64,000 nucleotides of DNA from Micractinium sp. NFX-FRZ (taxonomy: Eukaryota > Chlorophyta > Trebouxiophyceae > Chlorellales > Chlorellaceae): the NCBI GenBank assembly GCA_029339195.1, contig JAPTJF010000195.1, positions 1-64,000 of the forward strand. The letters are read 5' to 3'. Every line of letters starts with the position of its first letter. Position 1 is the first letter of the stretch. This document shows positions 1 through 12,084 of the stretch, piece by piece. The notes below the pieces were generated by a model. The model was not told the origin of the DNA. It searched no databases and was given only the letters and a program-made list of their open reading frames with translations. Position numbers and translations under genes: made by a program.

Positions 1-476
1 ATTGTTACGGTAGTTACGGCACTACGCCATAGCTACGGCATAGCCAGGGTCAGCTACGCCATATGGACCCAACCCTACCGGTGGGGGAGGGAGGTGCAGG
101 CCGCGCCCCATTTTGGGAAGGCTGGCTGAGGGCCGCTGGGCTGCTCCTCTGACACAGTGGTGACAGAGATGCAGGGACTGTGCTGGGCTTCCAAAGCAGC
201 TGCAGCGGTGGACCAACGGTCGCGAGCAGGCGGCGCCATCTCGCACCGCCCGACAGGGCGCACTGCAGCGCCCTGCGATCAAGACGTTTCGAGCCACTAC
301 CCGCTTCCATGCGCATCAACGACACCGGAAGGGCCTCAAGTGCCCGCTGGACCAACGGCGGGTTTGAAAGGTGGTGCGTCTGGCATGCGCGCTGGGCACT
401 TCGCAGGCGGCTGGAGTCGCCGAGCAAGCTTGCGATCGCTCCACACTCCCCAAGCAGTGAACCCAGCCCCCCGCAC

Positions 477-536
477 CCGCATCTTGGCCTGGTTAGCGGC
501 TATCCGCTCCGCCCTAGCTTGCTCGAATGCATTCAT
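477..536 (-). CDS. Possible first exon of an unresolved gene
   Basis: An ATG at 536 opens a 20-codon stretch reading MNAFEQARAERIAANQAKMR. It ends exactly at a GT donor (GTGCGG) in phase 0. An N-terminus rich in charged and Ala/Asn residues of this kind is common at the start of green-lineage proteins, and the clean donor is encouraging. I could not find convincing following exons between 1 and 470; that stretch gives only low-complexity reading frames. The gene may continue beyond the left edge, or this may be a remnant. No function is assigned. Confidence 0.3.
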
Positions 537-1364
537 GCTGCCACTTCTCGGTGTTACACAACAGTGGCGATGGGGTGCAAGTGGGCAGAGTTGCTTCAGA
601 GAAATCAACGAAAGCAAGACCGCGTCTGAGCTGGCGCACGCTCAGCACCGCACCGCCGCCGCTGCGGCGCTGCGGCCGTGCTCCACTGCGCCCTGATGCG
701 TCAGCACTTCCTTTGTTTCCACAAACAATAGTATCTTACGTGTTGGGGAAATGTTACAAGCAAAGTATTGGGGGCGCGAGGGCTTGGCAGACACGTGTGG
801 TCTGCCGTCCTGCCCCTCCAGCCCCAACCAGTGGCACCGCTTTTGGGTGTTTGTTTGCCACCCGCCCACCTCTTCTGGGCCTGAGCTTTTCGCCTGAAGG
901 CCCAAACGAGTCCTGAAAACCTGACGACCAGGTCGCTAATTTGACCGACTCGCCACGGCTGGCGCAGATAGCTGTGTCTCCCCACCGCACCGGCGACCCC
1001 GGCCTGGAGATGCTCTGGGTTGCAGATGCCGTTTGCTTGGCTGGCCACGCGTTATGATGTCTTTCGAGACCTCTGACCATCAGCAGTCAGCAGCTGTGTG
1101 ATTGAACCAATATGCCTATGTGCCCATTCATGCTGAATCTCAACTCCTGCAACCTGCTGGATAGCGATGCTGCTCCCAAAATGTGCTCCTCTGGCATGCA
1201 GGCGCCGCAGCGGCATCGCCCCTGCTGACTGTGCCCCTCTCATGCTTTTGTGCCTCCTAGTGTTAGCAGACGGCTTGTGTGATGTCGACATCAGATTACA
1301 GCCATTCGTTCAGCAAGCGATGCTTGATAACGGTGCTTGCGGAGAGAAGAGCGGCTCCAGCCGC
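537..1364. other. Intergenic stretch left of the GGT gene
   Basis: No supported gene was seen here. It lies between the possible exon at 477-536 and the 3' end of the gamma-glutamyltranspeptidase gene, and contains that gene's likely polyadenylation motif at 1296-1300. Confidence 0.5.
1296..1300 (-). terminator. Likely TGTAA polyadenylation signal of the GGT gene
   Basis: TGTAA on the minus strand lies 65 bases past the GGT stop codon. TGTAA is the usual poly(A) signal of chlorophyte green algae. Confidence 0.5.
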
Positions 1365-4300
1365 CTACGCCGCAGCTGCAGGCGCCCCGTCTTTTCGAGG
1401 GTCGCTCACGCCGTGCAGCGCGCCGCTGTCTGGATCTGCCACAATCGCCTGCAGGTGATGAAGAAGGGAGGCGCAAGAGTGGGATGTCTAGGGGATGGCA
1501 AAGCGTGTGCTGCGTGCTGTTCTCAGGCAGGGCAGGCAGGCGGGCACTGCGATGGCCGCACCCCAGGTTGCACAGATACAGGCAGCAACTACCTCTTGCC
1601 CTGTGTTGCCCTTCCTCCCAAGGCGCCGGCCGCACACCAGCTTTCGCCTGCCCTGCTGTCTGATGCCCCCCCGCATGACCTGCACAACCGCAGCCCGCCA
1701 GCCTGCCAGCCTCACCCCGCTCGACGCATGCCCCAACCCGGATCAGCGCATGCTGTGTGGATGGCCTGCAAGCTCTGCTGACCACTTACGGTCCCACCCA
1801 GCCTGCCGCCTGAATCTCCCCAGCCCTCGCTGCGCCAGCCCGCCCACGCATGACAGATGCCCACGTGCTGCCAGCCCAGCAACCTCACTCCCCCCACCCT
1901 ATCCACCTGCGTGATGGCCCCCCATGCCGTGCTGGCCACCTTGTGCCCGCGTGCCGCCAGCCTGGCAGCCAGGTCAGCGTCAAATTTGAAGCCGAAGCTG
2001 GTGGCATTCCAGTCCTCCAAATACCTACAGGGGCGGAGAGAAGCAGGCAGAGGGAGAGGCGGGAGTGGTGCGGGTGGGTGGATCAGGATGGAAGGGAAGA
2101 GGCTGTTGGCGGCCCAGTCGATGGGTCAGGTTGTAAGGGAGGGCTGGGGGCGACCGATGTGAGAGGGGCACATGTTGGCAGGGCGGGCAGGGCAATAATT
2201 TTCTTGAGCGGGGCCAGGACACGCCACACCTTGCCAAGGTGATGCAAGGCCCACGTGCACAAAACAACTGGCCCCCCTTCCTTTCCAGGGCAGGGCTCAC
2301 TCTGCCTGCCAACAGTAAGTGGTGCGCCCCCCGCCCCACATTGCTTGCTGCTCACAGAGAGTCGGGTGCCAGCTGGTGGTGCATGCGGGGGCTGGCCACA
2401 GCGGTGAACAGATCGTCGCCATGCCCCAGCAGCCTGCGGGGCGGGCAGCACCGTGAGCGGCAAACCAGTGAGCAGCGGAACCAGTATGCAGCGTGCACAG
2501 AGAGCCAGGAAACGAGTGGGGACTCGGGCCGCACAACCTGCCTGAACGCGCTGTGGCAGCAGGTTGGGGCACCCACCAAGCAGGCTGCAGCAGCTCAGTC
2601 CTGCACACTCCCTTACTCAAGCGCCCCACCCCACCCGATCCACACCCGTGCCCCGCCCCCACCTGACCACCGCCTGCAGGACGGCGGAGATGATGCGCGG
2701 CCCGCCGCTGGCCCCCACCGCCAGGCGGAAGGCGCCCCCCTGCTCCGCAATCAGAGGGCTCATGCTGCTGAAAGGCTTCTTGCCGGGCCTGCGGGGCGGG
2801 TAGGGTGGGTGACGATAAAAATGGTGGGCAGACACAGGGAGTCAGCGGGCTCCTGCTGCTGTACAAGCGCAAGAAGCCGGGGCTGCGGGGTGTCGCGGCG
2901 GCGGGAGCCAGGGGTTGTCACAGGCAGGCGAGGCGCTGCTGGCGGCAGCAGGGGCGCACAGAGCTCTTCTCTGCGCCCTCCTCCGAGGGCAGCCGTGCCG
3001 CCGTGCCGCAACGGGCGTGCATGGCGAGCGGGCATGTGTAGGCATAGAACGGGGGAGGGGGTTGAAGCTGGCGTGCGCACCGAATGAAGTTGGCAGCGCT
3101 GGGCTGTATGCCGTACACGTTGGGCCTGCCAGGGGTGGAGAAGTCGTCCATCTGGTTGTTGAGCAGCAGGCCTGGGGGGGAGGCAGGGGGGAGGGGAGGG
3201 GAGGGGGCACGTTGGTTGGGAGGTGGGGAGGGCATGAGGACGGGGGAGGTGAAAATATAACGAATTGGTGCTTGAATATTCAGCAGCAAGTCAAGGGAGG
3301 GGCAGGGGCAGGCGGGGAGAGGGAGAGCTGGGACAGGCGCGGTGCGGGGGAAGGGAAGAGAGCAGGGGGAGACGAGCGGCCACCCTGAAGGAGGGGCAGG
3401 AACGGCGACAGAAAATGATGAGCAAGTCCCGGTCTGAGCGCGAGGCAGGCGGCAACAGGGGAGGCTGATCGGCAGCTGGCTAGCTGGGGAGCAGCGCCTC
3501 TGCCTCCTGCACCCATCACCACCAGGGAACTGGCGCCCTGCCCCCCGCCCTGCCCCGCCCCCACCTGTCGACTGCGAAACCACCTTGCTTCCAAACCCGG
3601 TGTTGACGGTGGTGGTCAGGGACACACTCATCCTGGTCAACAGGTGGGGTGGGGAGGGGTGGCAACAAGGGGAGGGGAGGACGTAAGGGGGGGAGGGGGG
3701 GGGGAAGGGTAAGGGGGGGAACAACAATCCAGGGAGGCATGGGTGGCCAGGATGGCAGCGGTGGGTCCACCGCAGGTCCTTGTTGGGCGTGCAGGGCCTA
3801 CTGCCCAACTGCAAAGGGCACCCTTGGTGAGGCAGCTGCCACAGGCACGGTTCCCTGCCCGCCCCCACCACCCCTTCCTGCCCCGCCCCCCTTCCTGACC
3901 CCACCCCCCCACCCCCCACCTGTCCCTGTCCACCACGGAGAGATGCGAGGTGCCGTGGTCCTCCGGGTGCACCCCCGCCCCCGTCACGTTGAAGGGGCCA
4001 CCGTAGGCGCCCAGCGGCAGCGTGCCGTTCTCAAGGATGGCGGCGCTGCGGGGCGGGGCGGGTGGGTGGGAAGGGGGTCGTCATGGGAGCGAGAGCGGGG
4101 AGCGAGGGCAGGGGCTGCGCAGCACGCCGAGCGCACACCATCATCCGTTGCCTGCATCTCTCTGCTTCGACCTCCCCGCCCCTCTGCAGGCCCCAACCGC
4201 TCCCGCTCCCCAGCCCTCTTGCTGCCGCCCCCGTCCAATCCCTCACCGCAGGGTTTCAATGAAGCCGGCGTCTTGCAGGGAGGACAGCACCGACCCCATG

Positions 4301-7300
4301 TCCACAAATGGGTGCTGCGGGTTGGGCCCCGGGTCGCCTGCAGGCCAGAGGAATCCACTGTTAGCTGGTTGGAGCAAACAGGGCATGAGGAATGGGGTGT
4401 CTCCGCCACCAACCGCTGTGCTGCTGCTGCCGCTGGTGGTGCTGCTGCTGCTGCTGCCGCTGGTGCTGCTGCTGCCGCTGGTGCTGCTGCTCGCTATGAG
4501 GAAGCTAGCAGGCATGGCACCCCGCCCCACCCCGCCCCACCCCGCCCCACCCCGCGTCAAGCCGATGTTCGCTAGTAGCCCCACCGGCATCACCCCCTGC
4601 CACCCCCGCCTGGCCACCCCATTGCTACGCCCCCTTCCCTGGTGCACACCACGCCCAAAACTGCGCATGCATGCATGCATGCACGCGCTGCCCCTCACCC
4701 AGGCTCATGCGCAGGGCAAAGGCGTGCTTGGAAGCCTCCACCACGCGGTGCCACCCCAGGGAGCCGCTGCCCGCCAGGGGCTGCTCAAAGCCTGCGCACA
4801 CAGCCCCAGGAAGAGAGAGTGAGAGCAAGCGCCGCCATGCCGGCAGCGGACCAACAGCGCGAGTGCAAACACAAACAGGGTGCCCAAAGCTGCTGCCCTG
4901 CCAGGCAGCTGCACCCCAGTGCGGCACCCACCCGACAGGATCTGCAGCGCTGCCAGCACGGTCACCGCGCTGCTGGGCGGCGGGGCGGCAATCCAGTCCA
5001 GCCCCCACACGTGCTGCCTGTGGGCCGTTTATCGGTCCGGGGGGGGGGCAGGCAGGGGGGGCCCGGGGGTGCAGGAGCAGGATGTTGGCATGCACACACT
5101 TGCACGAAGGGCTGGGTGTGCAGCGAGAGCAGGCGCTGGAAAGTGAGGAGAAGGGCCAGGCAGGCAGGCAGTTGGCCCTCACCTGATTGGCTGGCGAATC
5201 ACCGGCTGCGCTGCCGCCAGGTCTGCTGCGGTGATGATGCCGCCTGCAGCATGGGGTGGGGCGGCCCCCCAACACCGGCGGTCGTGCACAGGCAGGCAGG
5301 CAGGGCGGCAGGCAGGCCACCGAGGGGGTGCTGCGAAGGCCAGGTGCTGCGCAAAGTGGTGGCGCAACATATCAGCCCGGCAATCGCCTCCCCCACCTCA
5401 TGCCGGCTGCCCTCACCCGCCGCCTGTGCCTCCCCCACCTGGCCCCCAGCTGGGGGCACCCTCAGGGCCTCAGCCCCAGTCACACCCGCAATGTGGAAAA
5501 GGCTCCCAACTCCCCCACCGCCCTCACCTGCCGCCTGTATGTCCTCCACCAGCCCGGCAGCAAAGCGGCCGGTGTAGAGCACGTCGGGACCCTCCTGGGC
5601 AACTGCATGTGGAGCGGGGGCCAGGGGCAGGCGCAGGCACCCGCGGAGTGGAGGAAAGTGCAGCAGGGCAGCACAGGGGGTGGCAGGGTGGTAACCCTGG
5701 GCAGGGCGGGGCGGGGCAGGGCAGGGCAGGCAGGCGCCCAGTGTGAGCGGCACACGACGTCGGTTGCTCACCCGCTGCGAGCAGGGCCGCCAGCTGGGGG
5801 CGCTTGCAGCACGTCTCGTTCACGCGGGGCGGCCGCCACTGCAGTGCAGCAGCAGCAGCAGCACGGGACACACGGGCAGCGCAGGGTGGGCAGACGGGGT
5901 GCAAACGTGCTCTGCAAATCTTGCTGGTCTGAACACACATGTCGCAGGGCTGCTGTGCCACATGCTGTGTGCACACTGCCGTGTGCCGCCGCACATAACC
6001 CCACCTTGCCCCCCTGCTTGATGAGGAACGTGTCTCGCAGCGCGGGCCACCGCTGCAGCGCGGCCGTCTGGTTGGCACCGCTCAGGCCGGCCACTGCGGG
6101 GGTGGGCAAAGGGGTTGGTGGGGCGGCCATTTAGTGCAACAAGCAGAGGACCAGTCCCAGCTGGCCGCTGAGGAGTAAGCAGGTTGGGGATAATGGAGGG
6201 ATATGAGCCTACTTCCAAGATGGTCATGCAGAGGTGCATAGCCTTCTACGGATGGCAGCATTGCCGAGCAGGTGGGACAGCAAAGCAACAGGCGCAGCAG
6301 CAGGCTGCACAGACCCACAGACAGGCAGGCCCAGCGGGCTGTGCAGCATCCCACAACATAGGCACCTAGGTAGGGGTGGGCGGGGAAGCCGGACTCTGCC
6401 AGCTTGATGGCGGGCTGCAGGGGGGCAGCGGGGGGTGGGTTTGAGGCTTGAGATGAGAGGAAGGGGCAGGCGGGAGACAGCATCTATCCAGCCTAGTTTG
6501 CCACTGCCCGCCGTCCTGCTGTAGCCATGTGCCGGCTGCCCAGCATGATTTCTTGGGCAGCCGCACCGCACCCCCCCAGCTGGAGACCAGCCACCTGGCT
6601 CCATCTCTCCCGCCTCCTTGCCAGCTGATTTACCAAGTTTGCCACACCTGGCAGCGCCCCCTCGCCATCCCTCCCTCCCTCCCTCCCTCCCTCCCTCCCC
6701 TCCGCACCTGCAGGAGCTGGTGCCAGGGCAGGCGGCCGTGCCGCTGGTGCGCCAGCCACAGGCCCCGCAGCTCCAGGGGAACGGCCACCGCCAGCCCGCC
6801 ATCGACAGAGGCCTGGGGGCGGTCTGCAGGTGGCAGAGGGGCGCGCAGGTTTGACTGAGGGTTGAGCCAAGGCCCTGCGACTGACAGGCCGCCGCTTTTT
6901 CTTCAAAGTGCGATCACAGGACCTGATGGGGCGGCCCTTGTGCACGGACCACAGACACAGGTCATGCTGAGCGCCCGCCTCCTCCTGCAATCACAGGGCC
7001 TGTGCATGGACCATGCAGAGGGAGTGCAGGCCCCGAGGCAGGGTGGCTGCGGCGAGGCCATGCAGGGGGCCGGGCCGGAATGCCCAACAAATCCCCAAAC
7101 GGCTCCGTGTCGCCCATGTGATGGGTCAGGTGTCAGCCGCCAGGCGCCAGCCGGGCGCGCTCACCGACATACATCGTCTCGTTGGCTGCTGCAGGCGCCA
7201 CCTCTCGTGCATCGATGCATTCGGCCGTGCCGTTGGGCAGCCTGAAGGACAGCCGGGGGGGGCGTCCGTGCGGTGGGTTAAGACGTGCCTGGGGGGGTGG

Positions 7301-9172
7301 CAGGCACGCAGCATCTGTGATGCCGCCACCCCGGCACTCTCTTCATGAGGAGACGACTGCCACCAATGGTCCGGCAGCTTGCTGTGGGCGCATTCCAGCC
7401 ACCTGCCCACCCTCGCCAAGCCAACCACCTGCCCCAGCTTGGAGCATGCAGCAGCTCCCCCCACCAGCTCTGAGTCAGGAAATCCTGGTCCCGGCGCTGC
7501 CCTGCCCAGCAAACCCCGCCGCCGCCGCATTGACAAATTACGGCTGCAACCGAGCTGCCCTGCCGCCCACCTGATGAGCATGAAGTGGCCGCCCCCCGCC
7601 CCCGAGGCCATGGGGTTGAAGATGCCCTGGCACAGGGCGGCAGCGATGGCGGCATCCACGGCACTGCCGTTCAAGGCCAGCATGCCGGCGCCTGCAGGGC
7701 AGCGTGCACAGCGGTGGCAACAGCGCAGAGGGCCTAGCCAGCGTTCTGCTCTTGTGGCATAGGGCGGCAGCTATGGCGCCCTGCACAGCGGTGCCGGTCA
7801 GGCGGCACACGCTGGCTGGGCGGGGTGGGGAAGGCAGCAGCAGACGCATTTCCATGCACCTTCCGCCAGCGGGCAGGAGTGCACTTGGAAGTGCACGGCT
7901 GGTTCAGCAGGCTGACGCTCTGCATGCAAAGCTCCTGCTGCTGGCCCTTAACACTCCCTCAAAACAAGGCCACCCACCAGTGCGCCTGCGCCCGCTGCTC
8001 CTGACATCCCTGCCCGGCCCCCCCGCACCTATGTCGCTGCACCGCCCGTGGTCTGCTGCCACCACTCCCCCTCTGGACACCACGCTGCGGGGGCGGCCGC
8101 GGTAGTCGTGCCGGGCGCCAAAGTCGCTGATGATGCTGCCTGCAGGGGATGAGGGGAGAGGGGGCAGGGGGCAGGGAATGAACACGCCGGCACAGGGGCA
8201 GGGATGGGGAAGTGGGGGGGAGCACCCACAAAAAGGATGCTGCTGCTGCCCTGCAAAGGTGTTCGTGAGGAGCGGCGCAGTGCAGTAGAATGGGCACGCA
8301 AACATGGGAGAAATGAGGGGCAAGGCAGCAGGACGCGGCAGGGCAAGAAGACGTGAGGGGGAGGTTGGGGGAGAGGAGGAGGCAGGGGCATGCAACATCA
8401 CGCAGCTGCCGTGCCCGCTGCGCAAATCCACAGGCGCCGCAAAGTGTGGGCACCCGGTATCCTGTGCTACCGGGACTCCACCGAGGGCAATTCAGTCCCC
8501 TCACGTTACCACCCACCCTCTTGGGGTCGCCCTCACCTTCGGGAGCCACCGTGTCCCCCTCCGCCGGCGGCGTCAGCCCCGCGCACCCGCTCACTTCCAG
8601 CGCTGCGCTGTGCCTCCCGCTGCCATATGCGGCACCCGCCACCAGCAGCAGCAGCAAGAAGCCTGTGCGTGGGGTGGCAGGCAGAGGGGAGCGGTCGGTT
8701 GCAGGCGGGATGAGGGAGGCGGGAAGGCAGGCAGCAAGGCAGGCAGGGGCCAGCAGCGGGCGGCGCCCCATGATAGCACGCACCTCCAAGGCCCAGCAGC
8801 AGGGCGGGCGTCGGTTGTCGGAATACCCTTGCCCATCTGCGGTGGCAGGCAGAGCGGCGTAATCGGGCAGCAGGCAGCAGTGCGTGTAGCTAGCTGCGGG
8901 CGGCGGCGCGTGGCTGGCGGCGGCCACGCCGGTAGGGCTGGCAGTTTGCGCGCAGCATTGGTGTGCCATGAAGTGCATGGTGCAATTTCTGTCTGCCAGA
9001 AACAGCTCAAGCAACCTCGCCCACCCTCCGACCTGCTGCTCTGAGACGTCCGGTCGTCAAGGATGCCGCTGCCTGCGCCACCCCAACGCTGCTCTCCATT
9101 GGCCGTCGAGCCCAACTCGATCTCCGAGCCAAAGCCAAGGTAAGTGTGCGCCTGCCCATTTGCTGGCGCCAT
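1365..9172 (-). CDS. GGT: Gamma-glutamyltranspeptidase, predicted type II membrane protein
   Basis: Cleaves the gamma-glutamyl bond of glutathione and its conjugates and transfers the group to water or amino acids. Twenty-two phase-compatible exons give 681 residues: 9033-9172, 8784-8836, 8537-8662, 8029-8139, 7571-7691, 7165-7241, 6708-6823, 6366-6414, 6005-6093, 5772-5838, 5528-5602, 5183-5243, 4932-5017, 4699-4791, 4247-4337, 3920-4045, 3565-3632, 3081-3171, 2663-2788, 2356-2433, 1907-2024, 1365-1448. A short cytosolic tail leads into a hydrophobic anchor at about 58-77. Family motifs follow in order: [41 protein letters not shown], the autocleavage site [10 protein letters not shown] with likely nucleophile Thr484, [43 protein letters not shown] and the tail [11 protein letters not shown] membrane anchor and lumenal or outer-face catalysis fit known eukaryotic GGTs. 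The start at 9172 is favoured because it splices in phase into the anchor. The first two exons are the least certain. Confidence 0.93.
6668..6702. repeat. CCCT/CTCC microsatellite in a GGT intron
   Basis: Seven or so tandem tetranucleotide units. They form the start of the intron just after the GGT exon at 6708-6823, on the transcribed minus strand. Confidence 0.85.
7742..7815 (-). repeat. Pseudo-exon: decayed copy of GGT exon 5
   Basis: On the minus strand this intronic stretch reads [15 protein letters not shown], next to the real exon's [15 protein letters not shown] (7621-7690). It sits in the intron just upstream of exon 5, about 122 bases away. The base match is clear through the GCCGCCCT core and fades at both ends. 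Confidence 0.8.
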
Positions 9173-9571
9173 TTTGGAGCTAGCGAGCGGCGGGCAGCCC
9201 AGGGCGCATTTGCAGTTTGTTTGCAGAGCTCGACCCCAGCGCGGATCACTTCCGGCGGAAGGCTGCTGGCTGGCTGGCGCTGAGGTGGCGGGGCGGGCGG
9301 TGGCAGCCAGCGGCGGCACAGACGACGGGCAGGCGGCTGCATGATAGATGTTGCACCTCAGTCATCTTCCCATGAGCACGTGCGAGTGCAGATGCAGCTT
9401 CCACTGGCAGCAGCAGTCAGCTTGTCACAGCACTTGGGCTCATGATTCAAGGTTGGCAAGAATGTGCACAAGCAAGCACGGACACAAGCACATGGTGGCG
9501 CCCCATAAACAGCGCTCATGCATCATTTCCAGGAAAAACAAAGTTCAAGCAGAAAAGTTGCGTCGCACTCT
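9173..9571. other. Gap between the GGT start and the MYND gene stop
   Basis: Both flanking genes run on the minus strand, so this should hold the GGT promoter and the MYND 3' UTR. No TATA box or other clear element was recognised. Confidence 0.4.
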
Positions 9572-10241
9572 TCACAGCTGTGCGGCAGCAGCCGCAGCAG
9601 CCACGGCTTGCAGGCGCCGGCACTCGGGCCTGTGCCTCTTCCAGCTCGCCGCGCTGCAGGCCTCGCTGCAGTACCGCACGGCACGGCACCTGCAGGCAGG
9701 CAGGGTTGAAGAGGCTCCAACGGCAGCTCGATGAGGTGAGGTGAACCAGACATGCATTGCTCCAACTCATCGCCTTGCTGCCTTCAAACCCCACCGGCTG
9801 CTAGAGCGAGCGTGCCACACACAGGGCTCCCCTGGGCATACTCGTGGCAGCCGCCCTGCAGATGCCTCCAACCTCGTTGCAGAGGTGAACTCACCCTCCG
9901 CAGCGGCGCAGGCGCTGGGTGCTGCTGCAGCCCTCAGCTGCACACACCCTGGGGGCAACAGGCGCCGCCTGCCCAGCAGCTGATGAACAGCTCCTTGTTT
10001 TCGACAAGCTGTGTGCGCCCCTCAGCCAAATGTACTTACCAAAATTGTTGAGGGGCGCCGCCTGCTGCCATCAGCAGCTGCACCCGTGCCAGCGCCGCCC
10101 AGGCTTCCTTGGTGCCTGTGCGCTGCGCACGTTTAGTCTATATTCGTCTCCTCTCTTGAAGCATGTGTGTTGGGCTGCCACCTTGCTTCAGCACCCGCTT
10201 GTGCCTGCTGTGCTCCGCCTCCAAGCTGCCTCGCCTCGGCT
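9572..10241 (-). CDS. MYND-type zinc-finger protein (5' end unresolved)
   Basis: Four exons join in phase: 10182-10241 (ending KRVLKQ), 10040-10115 (TKEAWAALARVQLLM), 9895-9948 and 9572-9689. Across the last two junctions they give a C-terminal MYND finger: CAAEGCSSTQRLRRCGGC, then RAVRYCSEAC, then SAASWKRHRPEC, followed by an Ala-rich tail. The Cys/His spacing fits the two interleaved zinc sites of MYND domains, which bind short proline-rich peptides in partner proteins. The donor after exon 10040-10115 is a strong GTAAGT. The upstream limit is uncertain: the frame stays open beyond 10241 but a conserved AG sits at the edge, so earlier exons are likely. Without the rest of the protein no specific role can be given. 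Small MYND proteins are numerous in Chlorella-type genomes. A partial decayed copy lies near 12085-12290. Confidence 0.75.
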
Positions 10242-10573
10242 CTGATTTACAGGCGCATCTACTGCATGCGGCTGCCCAAGCTGCAAACCCAATTTTGCAA
10301 CCCCTGCCGCCACAGCCCCCAACTGCCTGGCCGCATTGCCAGATCCAGCCCCATGCTGCCAGCGTCTGGCATTGCGGCACGCTGTTGCTGCAGACCATCA
10401 ATGTGAATCAACCAAAACCTGCAGCCCTGCAGCGCCAAGCCCATGCAAGGCTGGAAACGCTGGAATGGCATTCAGTCTGATCTGATTCAACCTGGTTCAA
10501 CTGGGCGCCAGGAGACGCGATTCCTCCGAGTTCGGTACCACCACCTTGTGAAGTAGAAATACACAGTAGAAGC
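10242..10573. other. Region upstream of the MYND exons
   Basis: May hold unresolved 5' exons of the MYND gene and the shared upstream region of the plus-strand gene that starts near 10574. The part up to about 10295 is repeated near 12240-12290. Confidence 0.35.
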
Positions 10574-11133
10574 ATGTGCGTGTCCGTCGCTCTATACGCT
10601 CGGACTCCCTCCGCCCTGCGGCAGAGCCCGGCAGTCAGCAGCAGGTCCGGCTGGGGCCGCCGCCACACTCACAAGCAGAAAGGTGCGTTGTTTCGCCGCG
10701 CGCAGGGGTGCAAGCGCAGCCTACGCGGAGCTTGGCATCCCAACGCGCCAACATTGTCTCAAACCCCCTTTCATCCTGCAATGGGGATGGCGGCGCCGGC
10801 GCCGGCAGCAGCCTGCCTGCGGCGCTGGACAACCTGGAGGGCTACCTTGCAGAGCACGTCCTGCAGATCTTGCTGGTTGTCATGGGCTGCTGTGGGCTGA
10901 TGCTGGGCGGCTTTGGCTTGCTGTACGGCGAGCTCAAAGACATGCGCAAGCGCATAGATGGGCGCTTCAACAGGGTGGACAGGCGCATGAATGAGTGCTT
11001 CCTTAGGGTGGACGAGCGCTTCGACAGGATGGAAGACCACCTATGGGAGCTGAAGACTGGCAGGAAGCGCTCCAGCCGCGGCAAGCGCTCCGACAGCGAC
11101 ACGTGCTTCGACAGCGCCACGCCCGCCCCCTAA
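10574..11133 (+). CDS. Small membrane protein with 11-residue coiled-coil repeats
   Basis: No family is recognised. The frame that ends at 11133 holds one hydrophobic span, ILLVVMGCCGLMLGGFGLLY. A charged stretch follows, built on an 11-residue pattern: RIDGRFNRVDR, RMNECFLRVDE, RFDRMEDHLWE. The pattern predicts a helix or coiled coil next to the membrane. A Lys/Arg/Ser tail and a short acidic end follow. The start is a problem: the main frame has no ATG before the membrane span, and a stop lies just before 10576. An ATG at 10574 in another frame could join only through a very short intron (about 27 bases), so the true first exon may lie elsewhere. The 11-mer pattern resembles repeats seen in some bacterial and phage proteins, but no homology is claimed. 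Confidence 0.45.
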
Positions 11134-12084
11134 CCTGCGTGCGACGCAAGCGGGTGAGGGGAGGCAAGGGCCAGCGGAGGGTGAAAGTAGGGGGGCGGGA
11201 AGGTTTGCAGCCAGGCAGTGCAATGCACCTCGGCACCTCTCGTGGAGGCAAGGTGGACGGTGCGAGAGGTGGGAGGCAGGTGGGCTAGCAGCCGGCTGAC
11301 ACAAGCACCTCTCGCCTCCCGGCTCTCCTGCAGTGCACGCTGCGAGACTCAACCCTCTTGCTCCCGCCCCCATCCCTCACCGCAGGGGTTCTAGGGAGTG
11401 TTGCCAATGCCTCCGGCAACCTCTGTGTTCTGCCATTCTGCAGGCATCTCACGAGGGGGTAAGGCGCAGGGATCTATGGATCCACCTGGCCAGGGGGCAC
11501 GGCAGCAGGCGGCGGTGCGAGCGGCGGGTGGGCGGGCCAAGGTGTGGCAGTATGCGCACGAGGGCGAGCCCTGCCCGGGCCTAGCGTGCACCCTGCAGCC
11601 ACACGGCGCCGCTTTTACCTCGAAGGCGGGCGCCAAGGTCGCCGAAGGGCGGACGGACCACAGCCGATGACACGGGTAGCGAGTGATCACGGGTAGCGAG
11701 TGATCAAGTGAGGGGCTTACGACGACGGCCAGTGAGGACCGTGGCTTCAGATCGCTGAAGCAGTGAAGTTGCGAGAATCAGGACGAGGGCAGGCGGCCTG
11801 AAGAGCCGTGGCACCAGCCGCCGCCCTGTGCCCGCCTGGCACTCTGCCGCTCCCTGCTGCCTCCTGCATGTGTCTGCACCATGGCGCCTGTGATTGAGCA
11901 CCAATTCTTCTTGCAGCACGAGTCTAGCTTGAAATCAATGATGGACCCATGCAGGCACAGGCTGTGCAGCAGGGTCTGCACACTGCATCCGTCCTTGTCA
12001 CATGCTCTAGACCGCGCCTCGTTGCATTCTCACGCACGGCGTCCACGGGCGGAGAAGGCAAAGTTACAAGCAAGGCGGTCTCCT
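11134..12084. other. Intergenic stretch
   Basis: No supported gene was seen on either strand. The minus-strand frames near 11700-11980 and 11041-11370 lack recognisable motifs. This may be further decayed remains of the MYND duplication, but the sequence does not show it clearly. Confidence 0.4.

Noticed and set aside
336..476. Continuation of the minus-strand frame past the donor at 476
   Set aside because: The frame beyond the GT donor is low-complexity and lacks any motif, so only the 20-codon exon was listed.
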